This document shows positions 1 to 8,806 of a stretch of DNA of 64,000 nucleotides, one piece after another. The notes beneath the pieces were generated by a model. That model saw only the letters and a program-made list of their open reading frames with translations. It made no database searches and was not told where the DNA came from. This stretch comes from Natronorubrum halophilum (GTDB taxonomy: Archaea; Halobacteriota; Halobacteria; Halobacteriales; Natrialbaceae). The number at the start of each line of letters is the position of its first letter. The first letter of the stretch is position 1. The stretch spans positions 558,001 through 622,000 of the forward strand of contig NZ_QQTY01000004.1 in NCBI RefSeq assembly GCF_003670115.1. The letters are read 5' to 3'. Both the position numbers and the translations under genes were made by a program.

Positions 1-308
1 TCTTCGTCCTCTTTTTCTTCCAGCTCTGGACGCAACTGCCGCGGGCCGTGCTCTACGTTCGCCACGGCTTTTCGTTCCCTGAGACGAGCCCGGAGTGGGT
101 CGAGTTCGTCGCAGCCGTGAACCCGGTCGCCGCCTACGCGCACCTGATGGGCAGTTTCTTTCCGGATCTCAACAACGGCACGTTCATCCAGCCGCCGTCC
201 GATCCGGCGTTTTACGAACGACCAGCGTTCGCACTCGTCATGCTCGTCGGCTGGATCGTCGCCTCGGTCGGCGTCGGCTACTGGCGGTTCAGGTCGACTG
301 ACATCTGA
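1..308 (+). CDS. ABC-2 type transporter permease, C-terminal fragment (5' end outside window)
   Basis: The reading frame is open from the first bases of the window and ends at a TGA at 306-308, so only about the last 100 residues are present. A hydrophobic stretch (FVLFFFQLW) opens the fragment. A loop with many Pro and aromatic residues follows, then a last membrane segment (FALVMLVGWIVASVGVGYW) and a short basic tail ending RFRSTDI. This arrangement resembles the end of haloarchaeal NosY/ABC-2 permeases; the intact permease at 55781-56755 ends similarly (WRFDRVDL). The ATP-binding partner would lie upstream of the window. The family call is an inference from the tail only. Confidence 0.6.
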   Translation, partial: FVLFFFQLWTQLPRAVLYVRHGFSFPETSPEWVEFVAAVNPVAAYAHLMGSFFPDLNNGTFIQPPSDPAFYERPAFALVMLVGWIVASVGVGYWRFRSTDI

Positions 309-334
309 CCGGCCGCCGGCCGCGTACCAACCGC

Positions 335-928
335 TCAGACCGGCCCGAACTCGAGAACCAACCAGGCCAAAACCCCCGCGTAGATGGGGATCGTCAGGTT
401 GTCGTCGACGATGTAGTCGCCGACTTTGAGTTTGATTCCGTCGGCGAGGGTCGCACCCAGCGCCGCCGCGACGACGGCGAGCGGGTGCTCGTAGAGGAAC
501 GCCGCGGCGATGATCGCGCTCACGACGAACATCGTGACGAGCACCTTCGGCCCCTTGACGAACTTGAGGCTGTCGTCGGAGACCGCGCCGCTGATCGGAT
601 CGCCGATGGCGAGCATCAACATCGACGGGAGGGCGATTTCGGGCTCGAAGAGGAGGACGACGATCGTCATGCTAACCATGTAGTAGCCGTAGCCCGCGAA
701 CTTGTGCTGTTCGTACTCGCGCGTCAGTTTGTCGTACAGCTGCCAGTCGAGTCCGACCTGCAGCCGGAGGAACTCGAGGACGATCGTTCCGAGCGCGAGA
801 ACGACCATCAGGACCCGAAACCGGGGCCACGTCAGTCCGAAGTCAAAGGCGTCGGAGAGGAGGTAAAGTGCGACCAGCCCCGCCCCGCTCGAGTGGACGA
901 GTCGTCGCTTCAGTTCGTCAGCCATCAC
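335..928 (-). CDS. Dolichol kinase-like / CTP-dependent lipid kinase membrane protein
   Basis: This is a 197-residue polytopic membrane protein with about six hydrophobic segments. The N-terminus carries a KRRLVHSSG segment, and the conserved middle and C-terminal part holds GDPISGAVSDD and LADGIKLKVGDYIVDDNLTIP. In the dolichol kinase/SEC59 and phosphatidate cytidylyltransferase superfamily, a GD(P/A) motif followed by an (E)xxxDN motif near the C-terminus is typical of CTP-dependent lipid phosphorylation. The likely role is phosphorylation of a polyprenol or related lipid for glycan carriers. Two adjacent Met codons (928 and 925) are possible starts. It converges with the upstream permease. 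Substrate is unknown. Confidence 0.75.
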   Translation of the reverse strand: MMADELKRRLVHSSGAGLVALYLLSDAFDFGLTWPRFRVLMVVLALGTIVLEFLRLQVGLDWQLYDKLTREYEQHKFAGYGYYMVSMTIVVLLFEPEIALPSMLMLAIGDPISGAVSDDSLKFVKGPKVLVTMFVVSAIIAAAFLYEHPLAVVAAALGATLADGIKLKVGDYIVDDNLTIPIYAGVLAWLVLEFGPV

Positions 929-1099
929 GTTCCCCCTCGGACAACGGGGCCTTCAGTCCGTCGGTTGTGTGTGCGCCGGCGGGTCGTCGGTTGCGGTCAT
1001 CGGTGAGCCCTCGAGCGATCGCCCGAAGCCGGTTCCGGCGGAGCTGTTGCGGAACCGATAGCTATTCCGTCCGGCTGCGATAATCGGGACTCGAGAGGG

Positions 1100-1498
1100 A
1101 TGCTACGCTGGTACGGGTTCTTTCCGAATCGGCCGCCGACGAAGGGCGACCTCGTGAGCGCCGTTTGTGGTATCCTCCTCGTGGCGCTCAATGCGTCCAC
1201 TGTCCACGACTGGCGCTGGGTCGCCGTCGGCGTCGTCGTCGGTGCGATCGTGCTGGGACCGCTCGCGCAGTCGCCGGTCGGTCGACGGGTCGAAGTGTCG
1301 TTCCGCGATCTCGGAATCGACGGGCGCATTCTCGTCCTCGTAGTCGGAATTGTCGCCGTGCTGGCGCTCCTGTTTCTGTCGCCAATTCCGATCGAAATCG
1401 CCGTCGACGTTCTGGTCGGTGTCATGATCCTGGTTCCGTTCTACGTTCTCGCTCACTTGCTCGTCGCTCGCGATATCGGCGACTGGAGCCCGGACTGA
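1100..1498 (+). CDS. Small haloarchaeal membrane protein of unknown function
   Basis: A 132-residue protein with about four membrane segments: ones around residues 20-32 and 40-58, and a strongly hydrophobic pair at about 77-97 and 100-122. The N-terminus MLRWYGFFPNRPPTKGD and the acidic end DIGDWSPD flank them. Codon use is haloarchaeal (third positions mostly G or C), which supports it over the overlapping frames. I recognise no catalytic motif. It converges with glyS, 127 bases downstream on the other strand. Confidence 0.6.
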   Translation: MLRWYGFFPNRPPTKGDLVSAVCGILLVALNASTVHDWRWVAVGVVVGAIVLGPLAQSPVGRRVEVSFRDLGIDGRILVLVVGIVAVLALLFLSPIPIEIAVDVLVGVMILVPFYVLAHLLVARDIGDWSPD

Positions 1499-1625
1499 GA
1501 CGGACGTCCGTGCGTCGTTCTCGATGCGACAGCGATCCGTCTGCGATTGTGCCGGTACGTCTGGACGGCAATCTGTACGAAGCCGTCTCGGAACCCGAAC
1601 GAACGCAGAAACTGATCCCGAACCG

Positions 1626-3464
1626 CTACAGTTCGTCGAACTCGAGGTCTCCCTCCCGAATTTCGGCCAGCGTCTCCGCCAGGCCGTCGACCGGCAGTCG
1701 CTTCTGGTCGGTCGTGTCTCGCTCGCGGACCGTGACGGTCGTCTCCTCGTCTTCTATCGTCTCGTAATCGACCGTCAGGCAGAACGGCGTGCCGACCTCG
1801 TCCTGGCGGCGGTACCGACGACCGATGTTGCCCGAGTCGTCGTACGTGACAGACAGGCCGGCCTCGCGCAGGGCCGTGGCGATCTCCTCGGCCTCTGCCT
1901 CGAGTTCGTCGTCGCTTTGTAGCGGGAAGACGCCCACGAAGGTCGGGGCGACTTCGGGATCGAGACCGAGGTAGGTCCGCTCCTCGCCGTCGACCTCGTC
2001 CTCGCGGTAGGCGTGGTGGAGGACGGTGTAGACCAGCCGATCCACGCCGAAGGAGGGTTCGACGACGTGGGGAACGATGTGCTCGCCGGCTTCGGTCTGC
2101 TCCTCGACCGCGAAGCCTGTCTTCTCGAGGGGGAGTTCGTGGGTCTCGCCCTCGAGTTCGATCTCTACGGTGTCGCCCTCGAAAGCCTCTCGATCGCGGC
2201 CCGCGAGGGTCTCGAGTTTCTCGACCACGTCCTGTGCCGCACCGCCGAACTCCGGACCGAGGTAGCTCATGTCGGGATCGACCGTGGCGCGTTCGACGGT
2301 TTTGGGCTCGTCGTACTGCTTGAAGACCGTAAAGCGGTCGCCGGAGTGCTCGGCGTGTTTCGAGAGGTCGTAGTCGCTGCGGTAGGCGAATCCGGCGAGT
2401 TCGATCCAGTTGCCGTCGATTTCGCCCTCCGCGTCCCAGCAGTCCGCGGCGTAGTGGGCCCGTTCGCCCGAGAGGTGCTGGCGGAACCGGAACCGGTCCA
2501 TGTCGACGCCGACGGCGTCGTACCACGGTTTGGCGACGCCGAGGAAGTAGGCGACCCACGGGCTGGTGATGATCCCTTCCTCGACGGCCTCGCCGATGGT
2601 CGTCTCGATCTCGCTGCCTTCTCGCGGCTTCGCATCGTCGCCGCTCGCTTCCTCCGCGGCGCGTTGCGCCGCGCTCTCTTTGTTCTGCTCGCTGGCCGGG
2701 TAGAGCGTCACCTCGACGTCTTCGATCTTTGTCAGGTCCGGCTCGTCCGTCTCGGGATCGATGAAGTACTCGAGTTCGGCTTGCGTGAACTCGCGGGTCC
2801 GGATGATCGAACGCCGCGGGCTGATCTCGTTGCGGTAGGCGCGGCCGATCTGGGTGACACCGAACGGAAGCTGATTTCTGGCGTACTCCTTCAGCCGGGG
2901 GAATTCCACGAAGATGCCCTGTGCGGTCTCGGGACGCAGGTAGCCGGGCTGGGAGTCGCCGGGGCCGATGCTCGTCGCGAACATGAGGTTGAACGCCTCG
3001 ACGGCCTGACCCGCGAGGCCGGCGCCACAGGAGGGACAGACGAGTTGGTGCTCGGCGATGACCTCCTCGATTGCCGGGATGGCGAGGCTCTCGGCGTCCT
3101 CGTACTCCGTGTTGTCCTCGACGACGTGGTCGGCGCGGTGGCTCTCGCCACACTCCGGACACTCGACGAGCATGTCGTCGAAGCCGTCGAGGTGGCCCGA
3201 CGCCTCGAAGACCGGTTCTGGCATGATCGTCGGCGCGTCGATCTCCATGTTGCCCTCGGCGACCGCGAACCGGTCGCGCCAGGCGTCCTCGACGTTGCCC
3301 TTCAGGGCCGCACCCTGCGGGCCGAACGTGTAGAAACCGCCGACGCCGCCGTACGCGCCGGAAGACTGGAAGAAGTAGCCCCGCCGCTTGGCCAGTTCGA
3401 CCAGTTTCTCGCTCGTCGGTTCGTCCGCGGTGTTGGTCGCCTCCGCGCGTTCGTGCTCACTCAT
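1626..3464 (-). CDS. glyS: Glycyl-tRNA synthetase
   Basis: A 612-residue class II synthetase of the archaeal/eukaryotic alpha2 type, charging tRNA-Gly. Visible are the N-terminal GGVGGFYTFGPQG region, two CxxC pairs (C102/C105 and C143/C146) likely to bind zinc, motif 2 (RNEISPR, 211-217), the REFTQAELEYF segment, motif 3 around EPSFGVDR, and the C-terminal anticodon-binding domain with DDSGNIGRRYRRQDEVGTP. Residues about 259-285, between the REFTQ motif and the rest of the catalytic core, form an Ala/Glu/Lys-rich insertion whose DNA is a palindromic repeat (see 2655-2673). The start at 3464 overlaps the end of the upstream CBS gene by 8 bases, indicating co-transcription and probably translational coupling. 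Confidence 0.95.
   Translation of the reverse strand: MSEHERAEATNTADEPTSEKLVELAKRRGYFFQSSGAYGGVGGFYTFGPQGAALKGNVEDAWRDRFAVAEGNMEIDAPTIMPEPVFEASGHLDGFDDMLVECPECGESHRADHVVEDNTEYEDAESLAIPAIEEVIAEHQLVCPSCGAGLAGQAVEAFNLMFATSIGPGDSQPGYLRPETAQGIFVEFPRLKEYARNQLPFGVTQIGRAYRNEISPRRSIIRTREFTQAELEYFIDPETDEPDLTKIEDVEVTLYPASEQNKESAAQRAAEEASGDDAKPREGSEIETTIGEAVEEGIITSPWVAYFLGVAKPWYDAVGVDMDRFRFRQHLSGERAHYAADCWDAEGEIDGNWIELAGFAYRSDYDLSKHAEHSGDRFTVFKQYDEPKTVERATVDPDMSYLGPEFGGAAQDVVEKLETLAGRDREAFEGDTVEIELEGETHELPLEKTGFAVEEQTEAGEHIVPHVVEPSFGVDRLVYTVLHHAYREDEVDGEERTYLGLDPEVAPTFVGVFPLQSDDELEAEAEEIATALREAGLSVTYDDSGNIGRRYRRQDEVGTPFCLTVDYETIEDEETTVTVRERDTTDQKRLPVDGLAETLAEIREGDLEFDEL
2655..2673. repeat. Palindromic element inside glyS
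   Basis: Two 8-base arms (2655-2662 and 2666-2673) are perfect inverted repeats with a GTT loop. Read on the coding strand, this stem and the following 35 bases (GAGG, GCGA, a second GCGGC...GCCGC stem) align with the intergenic element at 40949-40995. The stem falls in the non-conserved insertion of GlyRS, so the element is tolerated as an in-frame peptide. It has the same architecture as the element at 35046-35064 in leuS. Confidence 0.65.
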
Positions 3465-4308
3465 ACAGCGCCTCCAGAATGTCGACGTCGCAGACGATAC
3501 CCACCAACTGCTCGCCGGTGACCATCGGAATCTGTTCGATATCGTTGCTGATCATCTGCTGTGCGGCCTCCTGTACGGACGTCTGTACCGAGACTGTCAC
3601 CACGTCGTCGCTCATGAACTCGCTGACGGGCCCGTTGGGAATCTCGATGTCCCGGGTCGGGAGGTAGCGACTGCCAACGCCCTTGATGCCCTCCCAGGAC
3701 CACTCCGAGTCCTGATCCGGGAAGTTGTTCCCCGTCTCCTCTTCGCCCTCGACGATGCGGGCGACGTCGATGATGTCGACCTCCGTCAGAACGCCGCACA
3801 TCCGGCCGTCATCGTCCAGTACGACCGCGTAGGGAACGTTCGCGTAGTACAGTTCGCGCTCGGCGACCGGCAGCGGCGCGCCCTCGTAGCTCGTGTTCAC
3901 GTCGGTGCTCGCGTAGCCCTCGACGGTGCCCTCGGTCTCCTGATCTCCCGTCGCGATCGCGTGGATCACGTCCGTCACCGTGACGATTCCCTCGAACTCG
4001 CCGTCGACTACCGGGACGCGGCGCGCACCCTCCTCGACCATCGTTCTCGCGACGTCCTCGAGCGACGTCTCGGCCGTCGTCGTCGGTACGTCGTCCATCA
4101 ACATCACGAGCTGGTCCTCGTCGGGCTGTTCGATCAGGACGTCCCGCGAGACCAGTCCGCGGTATTCGAGGCCGTCGTCGGTCGATTTGACGACCGGAAC
4201 GGACGAGAAGGATTGTTCTTGCAGGTACTCGAGGACGTCCGAGCGAGTGCCTGGGAGTTCGGCGGTGACCACGTCCTCGCGGGGCGTCATCGCGTCGGCT
4301 ACGTTCAT
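3457..4308 (-). CDS. Four-CBS-domain protein
   Basis: 283 residues comprising two CBS pairs and no other domain. Repeats begin near residues 4, 78, 131 and 220, each with the usual pattern of a variable helix, a VPVV/IPMV strand and a GIVTxxDV motif (GIVTVTDVIHAI, GVLTEVDIIDVA, GIVCDVDILEAL). CBS pairs bind adenine nucleotides and sense energy state; here the effector and partner are unknown. It is the first gene of a two-gene unit with glyS and overlaps it by 8 bases. A TATA element at 4333-4339 on this strand is about 28 bases from the ATG, so the transcript is probably leaderless. Confidence 0.88.
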   Translation of the reverse strand: MNVADAMTPREDVVTAELPGTRSDVLEYLQEQSFSSVPVVKSTDDGLEYRGLVSRDVLIEQPDEDQLVMLMDDVPTTTAETSLEDVARTMVEEGARRVPVVDGEFEGIVTVTDVIHAIATGDQETEGTVEGYASTDVNTSYEGAPLPVAERELYYANVPYAVVLDDDGRMCGVLTEVDIIDVARIVEGEEETGNNFPDQDSEWSWEGIKGVGSRYLPTRDIEIPNGPVSEFMSDDVVTVSVQTSVQEAAQQMISNDIEQIPMVTGEQLVGIVCDVDILEALYE

Positions 4309-4332
4309 GTCCCCATCGTACGGCTAAAATAA

Positions 4333-4339
4333 GTATAAA
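4333..4339 (-). promoter_or_regulatory. TATA box for the CBS-glyS unit
   Basis: GTATAAA on the plus strand reads TTTATAC on the minus strand. Its centre is about 28 bases upstream of the CBS start at 4308, the spacing expected for a leaderless haloarchaeal transcript. It is back to back with the divergent promoter at 4411. Confidence 0.6.
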
Positions 4340-4410
4340 CCCAATGTTTCGCGCGCCCACGATGCCGGTTCGCTGATCAGTCAACGCGACAGACAGTCCG
4401 ATTCGACGAG

Positions 4411-4418
4411 TTTATATA
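4411..4418 (+). promoter_or_regulatory. TATA box for the small protein at 4441
   Basis: TTTATATA, the best TATA match in this intergenic space, lies 23-30 bases upstream of the ATG at 4441. That predicts transcription starting at or within a base or two of the start codon. Confidence 0.65.
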
Positions 4419-4440
4419 TGGGTGGGTGCCACTCTCACAC

Positions 4441-4602
4441 ATGGTGACGAACTCCCACACCATGACCTCCGACGACACCGTCATCGGCTCGATCGACTCG
4501 ACGAACTCGAGCGAGGAATACGTTATCGCCGATATTTCGGCCGACGGTGCCTGGCTTTCGATGCAGGCGGACGACGCGCCGACGCTTCCGGCATGGCGAT
4601 AA
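4441..4602 (+). CDS. Small haloarchaeal protein, 53 residues
   Basis: This short gene starts MVTNSHTMTSDDTVIGSIDS and ends with TLPAWR then TAA. It is acidic and Ser/Thr-rich with no membrane segment or metal motif. Three things support it: a strong TATA box at the exact leaderless distance, GC-ending codons, and the typical haloarchaeal small-protein pattern EEYVIADISADGAWLSM. An internal Met (position 8) could be an alternative start. I recall similar short uncharacterised haloarchaeal proteins but assign no function. Confidence 0.7.
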   Translation: MVTNSHTMTSDDTVIGSIDSTNSSEEYVIADISADGAWLSMQADDAPTLPAWR

Positions 4603-4782
4603 GTGGGATGGGTCGGGGACGCTGTCGACGGGGTGGCATCGGCTGTGGATCGATTTACGGGGACTGTCCGACTTTTGTCGCGTGATCGTTCGAACGCCGC
4701 TTTTGACTGCGCTGTAACTCGACTTCGAGCAGGCGTGCAGTGGGACCACGTTTTACTACGGTAGCCGTTGAGCCGTCAGTCG

Positions 4783-5301
4783 ATGGTCGGCCCACAGCCC
4801 CAACACGACACCGGGACCGACGCGAGCGACGAGTTCGGGTTCGAGACCGACGATTCGCGGTACTCCGTCGCGACGCTCCTCGCTGCGCTCGTGCCGACGC
4901 CGCTCGCCCGGCGTGCGGTCTCCGTTTCGATCGAGACCGACCGGACCGTCTACGACCGCGACGATCCCGTCGAGATCGACATCGATTTCAAAAACCGACT
5001 CCCACTTCCCGTCTCCGTCCCGACGCCGCGACAGCGCCGCTGGGGGTGGACGGTCGACGGCGAACTCGAGGCCAGCGACGAACGGCGGTACACCCGCAGT
5101 CGGCCCGCGGCGTTTCGCTTCAGCGGCGGTGAGCGCAAACAGGTCTCGTTCACCTGGAACGGCCGCCTCGAGCGCACGGACAACGACACGATGGACCGAT
5201 CGATCGTTCCCGACCCCGGCGAGTACGAATTCGAGGCGTTCGTCACGACGGACGAGGGATGCTATCGGCCAAGCGACTCGGCGACGATCCGCCTTGAGTA
5301 G
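4783..5301 (+). CDS. Haloarchaeal protein of unknown function with a beta-rich domain
   Basis: 172 residues from the ATG at 4783; a TTG at 4768 is also in frame but less likely. After an acidic, disordered N-terminus, the body (VSVSIETDRTVYDRDDPVEIDIDF...) looks like an immunoglobulin-like beta sandwich as seen in haloarchaeal proteins of unknown function. A C-terminal GEYEFEAFVTTDEGCYRPSDSATIRL strand pattern supports this. There are no signal peptide or membrane segments, so it is cytoplasmic. A TTTTACTA element near 4751-4758 is a plausible TATA box. Function unknown. Confidence 0.7.
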   Translation: MVGPQPQHDTGTDASDEFGFETDDSRYSVATLLAALVPTPLARRAVSVSIETDRTVYDRDDPVEIDIDFKNRLPLPVSVPTPRQRRWGWTVDGELEASDERRYTRSRPAAFRFSGGERKQVSFTWNGRLERTDNDTMDRSIVPDPGEYEFEAFVTTDEGCYRPSDSATIRLE

Positions 5302-5392
5302 CCGTCCGACGGCCGCCGTTGCTGGGCCGTTCGCCGACCGGTTCGCCCGACCCACCGGTAACCGTTTAGCCGTCCGCGCCGTGGTATCTCTC

Positions 5393-5899
5393 ATGTCGCT
5401 CGAGCAGGTGTTCGCCCGGCTACCGGATCCCCGCTCGCACTCGTTTCCCGACCACTCGCTGCCCCGCGGCGACCCCGTCTTCCCGATCGCGGTGGCCCGC
5501 GAGGAACTGACGACGGTGCTCGAGTTGTACGAGACCTTCGAAGCCGTCGATCCGACCGGACTGGACGCGAATCCGTTTCTCGAGGCGACGACGCGGTACA
5601 TGCAACGGGCGTTCGGCGTCCCGGAGTACCGGCCGGACGAGCAGTTGCACGACGATATCGCCGCGCTGCTCAACGACTTCTCGGACGACCTCGGCGGGCG
5701 AGCGCTGGGCGTGGTCGACGCGACTCTCCACCACTATCGGACGCTGTACTTCTTCCTGGTCAGTTGCCGGGGCTATCACACCGCACCTCACATCCGGTTC
5801 GATCCCGACGAGGTGGCCGTGGAGACGCTGTACGAGATCTACCAGCGGGTGACCGAACAGGACGCGTATCTCAAGCATCCGTTATCGGTTCTCGAGTGA
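5393..5899 (+). CDS. Haloarchaeal conserved hypothetical protein
   Basis: 168 residues, largely alpha-helical and acidic. The start MSLEQVFARLPDPRSHSFPDHSLP is chosen at the ATG 5393 because the frame upstream lies inside the preceding gene in another frame. A helix with a central Arg/Cys (LHHYRTLYFFLVSCRGYHTAPHI) and a C-terminal helix (VETLYEIYQRVTEQDAYL) are the clearest segments. No catalytic signature recognised. It follows the gene at 4783 by 91 bases on the same strand and may be co-transcribed. Confidence 0.7.
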   Translation: MSLEQVFARLPDPRSHSFPDHSLPRGDPVFPIAVAREELTTVLELYETFEAVDPTGLDANPFLEATTRYMQRAFGVPEYRPDEQLHDDIAALLNDFSDDLGGRALGVVDATLHHYRTLYFFLVSCRGYHTAPHIRFDPDEVAVETLYEIYQRVTEQDAYLKHPLSVLE

Positions 5900-6146
5900 C
5901 GCCCGAGGCGTGAACGGTGTGGATCCGTACGGAAGGATCTCGCACGCTTGCAGTTCGTGATCAGCGTTCGTCGCGTGCGTGACGGTTGGGTGCTGATCGC
6001 GTATCACTAGGTGCCTACATATTTTCCCTGTCCGTAGTGCTACTCGCCGAAACCGAGTTGTAATCCAATGCTTCGACCTACGTTTCCGAACCGGGCGCGA
6101 GTCGCCGATAGACCCCCGCTGGCAGCGATCGCAGAGGGGTGGTCGC

Positions 6147-6950
6147 ATGGGTGAAGAACTCAGCCGATCGGCCAAGCGACGTGGCGAACTCTGGAGCGCC
6201 GCGGGCGACGACTGGGCCGAACTCCTCGCCCCGACCGTCTCCTCGATCTGGGGTCCTGTTCTCGACCTCGCTCGAGTGACGAGGGGAAGCCGGGTGCTCG
6301 ACGTCGGCTGCGGATCCGGCGACGTTCTCGCTCAGGCTCAGCTCCGGGGTGCGACGGTGTCCGGCGTCGACCTCGCCGACTCCCTCCTCGAGATCGCGAG
6401 CGACCGACTCCCTGAGGCGGACCTCCGACTCGGGGACATGATGACGCTCCCGTTCGAGGACGACGCGTTCGACGCCGTCGTCTCCCTCAACAGCCTCATG
6501 TTCGCCGGCGACCCGGTCGAGGCGCTACGCGAAGCGAGGCGGGTACTGACTCCCGACGGCCGACTCGCGGTCGCCCTTTGGGCGGAGGAAGAGATCAACG
6601 AGTTCCGCCACGTCGTGCGGGCCCTTGTGAGCGTCCTGCCCGAGCCACCGGCGGGCGACGGCCCGTTCGCGCTCTCCGAGCCCGGGGTCTTAGAGGAGGT
6701 GATATCGGAGGCCGGGTTCGAGCCGTTCGAGACGCGATGCGTCCCGACGCCGTTCACCTTCGTCGACCGAGAACACTACCTCGGAGCCGTCCTCGGAATG
6801 GCTCCCGGGCAGAGCGTCCTCAGGCAGGTGGACGAGGAGGCGGTGATCGAAGCCCTGTTGGAGGCGGGCGAGGAGTTCCGTCGGGACGACGGGTCGTACC
6901 GCCTCGAGAATACGTTCCAGGCCGTTGGTGCGATCCCGCGAGTCGAGTGA
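6147..6950 (+). CDS. Class I SAM-dependent methyltransferase
   Basis: 267 residues. The SAM-binding motif I is clear (VLDVGCGSG, residues 50-58), followed by the acidic end of strand beta-2 (GVDLADSLLEIA), motif II (FEDDAFDAVVSLNSLMF) and the post-II helix EALREARRVLTPDGRLAVALW, as in UbiE/Methyltransf_11 proteins. The C-terminal third (about residues 150-267) is a substrate-capping region typical of small-molecule methyltransferases. Substrate cannot be read from the sequence. It is preceded by a 247-base gap and is probably monocistronic. Confidence 0.85.
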   Translation: MGEELSRSAKRRGELWSAAGDDWAELLAPTVSSIWGPVLDLARVTRGSRVLDVGCGSGDVLAQAQLRGATVSGVDLADSLLEIASDRLPEADLRLGDMMTLPFEDDAFDAVVSLNSLMFAGDPVEALREARRVLTPDGRLAVALWAEEEINEFRHVVRALVSVLPEPPAGDGPFALSEPGVLEEVISEAGFEPFETRCVPTPFTFVDREHYLGAVLGMAPGQSVLRQVDEEAVIEALLEAGEEFRRDDGSYRLENTFQAVGAIPRVE

Positions 6951-7459
6951 GGGAGCGGGCGAGCGGCCGGCGTCCGGCACTTCGATCGGATCGCACCACG
7001 CGGAGCTATCGGAGGGAACGCGACGATCGGCGGCGACGAGCTGGAAGAAGAAAATCCGCGTCCGCGGGTTCGGTCGGCGACACGTTCCTCACCCGGTGAG
7101 GAAGCCACCCGGCGGAATGCGCGTCGCGGGACTGCCGTCTTCGCTCGTCGTTCGGTCCACACCGAGCTTGGGGGAGTGTCGGATCGTTCGTCGCGCCTTT
7201 GTCATTCGTCCGGTGCCAGTCGTGATCGCTGCGAATATCTTACTCATACATGAGTAAAAAAGCACCCTGCGTACATAAGTATTTTCGAGATGAAAGATCG
7301 TGTCGTTCATCGGGAGGTCTCAGCGAATCGAGGCACGGGGTGAAGGTGACTTTCGAGCCTTCTCACTCATGAATCTGGGTGATTATTCGACAGCGATTAT
7401 CGAGAATCGAGCGCAATTTCAAACACTCTGAAATTAGATATGAGGTCGTCGCGCCGCCG
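6951..7459. other. 509-base gap without a convincing gene
   Basis: All six frames here lack haloarchaeal codon bias or recognisable products. The region is the 3' side of two convergent units (methyltransferase and the dpp operon). It becomes AT-richer from about 7235 and contains a perfect palindrome at 7241-7256, with a partial copy (ACTCATGA) near 7365. Confidence 0.6.
7241..7256. promoter_or_regulatory. Perfect palindrome, possible protein-binding site or terminator stem
   Basis: TACTCAT-AC-ATGAGTA: seven-base arms with a two-base centre, followed on the plus strand by a run of A. The very short loop argues against a stable RNA hairpin and for a DNA-binding site. No gene starts close by on either strand, so its target is unclear. 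Confidence 0.3.
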
Positions 7460-8806
7460 TCACCGGTGTCGGTGACACGCCGCGAAGTGTTCGCCAGACC
7501 CGTACTCCGGTTCGAGGTCGTAGGCGGGTCGCTCCCGCGCACAGATGCTCCGCTCGGCGAAGGACTCGAGCAACAGGTCGGTCGCTTCCTCCCAGCCCGC
7601 TCGATCGCCGGTTTCGTCGTCCTCGGTTCGGTAGTCGCTATCGGCCGCGACGAACTCGATCGCGTTCTCGACGATCTCACCCGCCTCGCCGCTGGGAACG
7701 GTGCCGCCGAAGAACTCCTGACGGATTTCGGCGGCTGCCATCGCCTCGAACGCGCGCCGCTTGACCGCGCGCATGAACGCTCGAGTGTGCTCCCACTCTG
7801 CTTCGCTCAACGTGTATTCGTCGGGCGCGATCAACTGCGGACATCTGGTCCGGAACCGACAGCCCGAGGGCGGCTCCTGCGGGCTCGGTACCTCCCCCTC
7901 GAGCACGCCACGAACCCCCGACTCGCGCGGGTCCGGAACGGGGATCGACTCGAGCAACGCCTTCGTGTAGGGGTGTTGGGGGTTCTCGAACAGTTCTTCC
8001 TTCTCGGCGAGTTCGACGATGTGGCCGAGGTACATCACCGCGACGCGGTCGGAGATGTGGCGAATCACGGAGAGGTCGTGGGCGATGAAGAGGTAGGTGA
8101 GTCCGAACTCCTCCTGTAGCTCCTCCATCGTGTTCATCACCTGCGCCTGAATGGAGACATCCAGCGCGGAGACGGGTTCGTCACAGACGACGAAGTCGGG
8201 GTCGACCGACAGCGCCCGCGCGAGGTTAATTCGCTGGCGCTGCCCGCCGGAGAACGCGTGAGGATATCGGTTGTAGTGGCGCGGATCGAGGCCGACCTTC
8301 TCGAGGAGTTCCTTCGCTCGCACCTCGCGACCCTCGCCGTCGAACATGTCGTGGGCCCGCATCGGCTCCTCGATGATCTGGCCCACCTTCATCCGGGGAT
8401 CGAGCGACGACTGGGGATCCTGAAAGATCATCTGGATCTCCGCGCGCTTCCGGCGCAGTTCCTCGCCGCTCAGCTCGGCCAGATCGTCACCCTTGAAGCT
8501 GATCGTCCCGTCGGTCGGATCGAGCAGTCGAAGGATCGTCCGCCCGAGCGTGCTCTTTCCACAGCCCGATTCCCCCACGAGCCCCAGCGTCTCGCCCATC
8601 TCGATCTCGAAGGAGACGTCGTCGACGGCCTCCACCCGATCGACCCCGAAACTCACCGGCGGGAACCGATCGGTCTCGAGGTTGATCCCCGCGAACAGCC
8701 CCGATTCGGACGCGAAGTGCTTCGTCAGGCCGTCGACCTCGAGCAACGTCTCGCCGCGGGGAATCTCGTTCGCTCCGAAGCCGATCGGATCGTCCGGCGT
8801 GCTCAT
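7460..8806 (-). CDS. dppF: Dipeptide/oligopeptide ABC transporter ATP-binding protein (second ATPase)
   Basis: 448 residues, last gene of the five-gene operon. Walker A is GESGCGKST (78-86), Q-loop QDPQSSLDP, signature FSGGQRQR (185-192), Walker B VVCDEP (206-211) and the switch His in FIAHDLS. Like other Opp/Dpp ATPases it continues past the ATPase domain into a Cys-containing tail: C316 and C322 (CRFRTRC), C422 and C444. The usual spacing between the second and third Cys is about 7 residues, but here about 100 acidic, helical residues separate them. The start overlaps the dppD stop by four bases (ATGA), so translation is coupled. The peptide substrate class is inferred from family membership; nickel or sugar import cannot be excluded. 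Confidence 0.9.
   Translation of the reverse strand: MSTPDDPIGFGANEIPRGETLLEVDGLTKHFASESGLFAGINLETDRFPPVSFGVDRVEAVDDVSFEIEMGETLGLVGESGCGKSTLGRTILRLLDPTDGTISFKGDDLAELSGEELRRKRAEIQMIFQDPQSSLDPRMKVGQIIEEPMRAHDMFDGEGREVRAKELLEKVGLDPRHYNRYPHAFSGGQRQRINLARALSVDPDFVVCDEPVSALDVSIQAQVMNTMEELQEEFGLTYLFIAHDLSVIRHISDRVAVMYLGHIVELAEKEELFENPQHPYTKALLESIPVPDPRESGVRGVLEGEVPSPQEPPSGCRFRTRCPQLIAPDEYTLSEAEWEHTRAFMRAVKRRAFEAMAAAEIRQEFFGGTVPSGEAGEIVENAIEFVAADSDYRTEDDETGDRAGWEEATDLLLESFAERSICARERPAYDLEPEYGSGEHFAACHRHR

Noticed and set aside
2013-3521. A long plus-strand frame across glyS (about 500 codons)
   Set aside because: It is antisense to a well-conserved synthetase. GC-rich haloarchaeal genes commonly leave an open antisense frame, and its product matches no family.
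6925-7257. A 110-codon plus-strand frame after the methyltransferase gene
   Set aside because: It lacks acidic composition and codon bias and resembles no family, so it is left as a non-coding gap.
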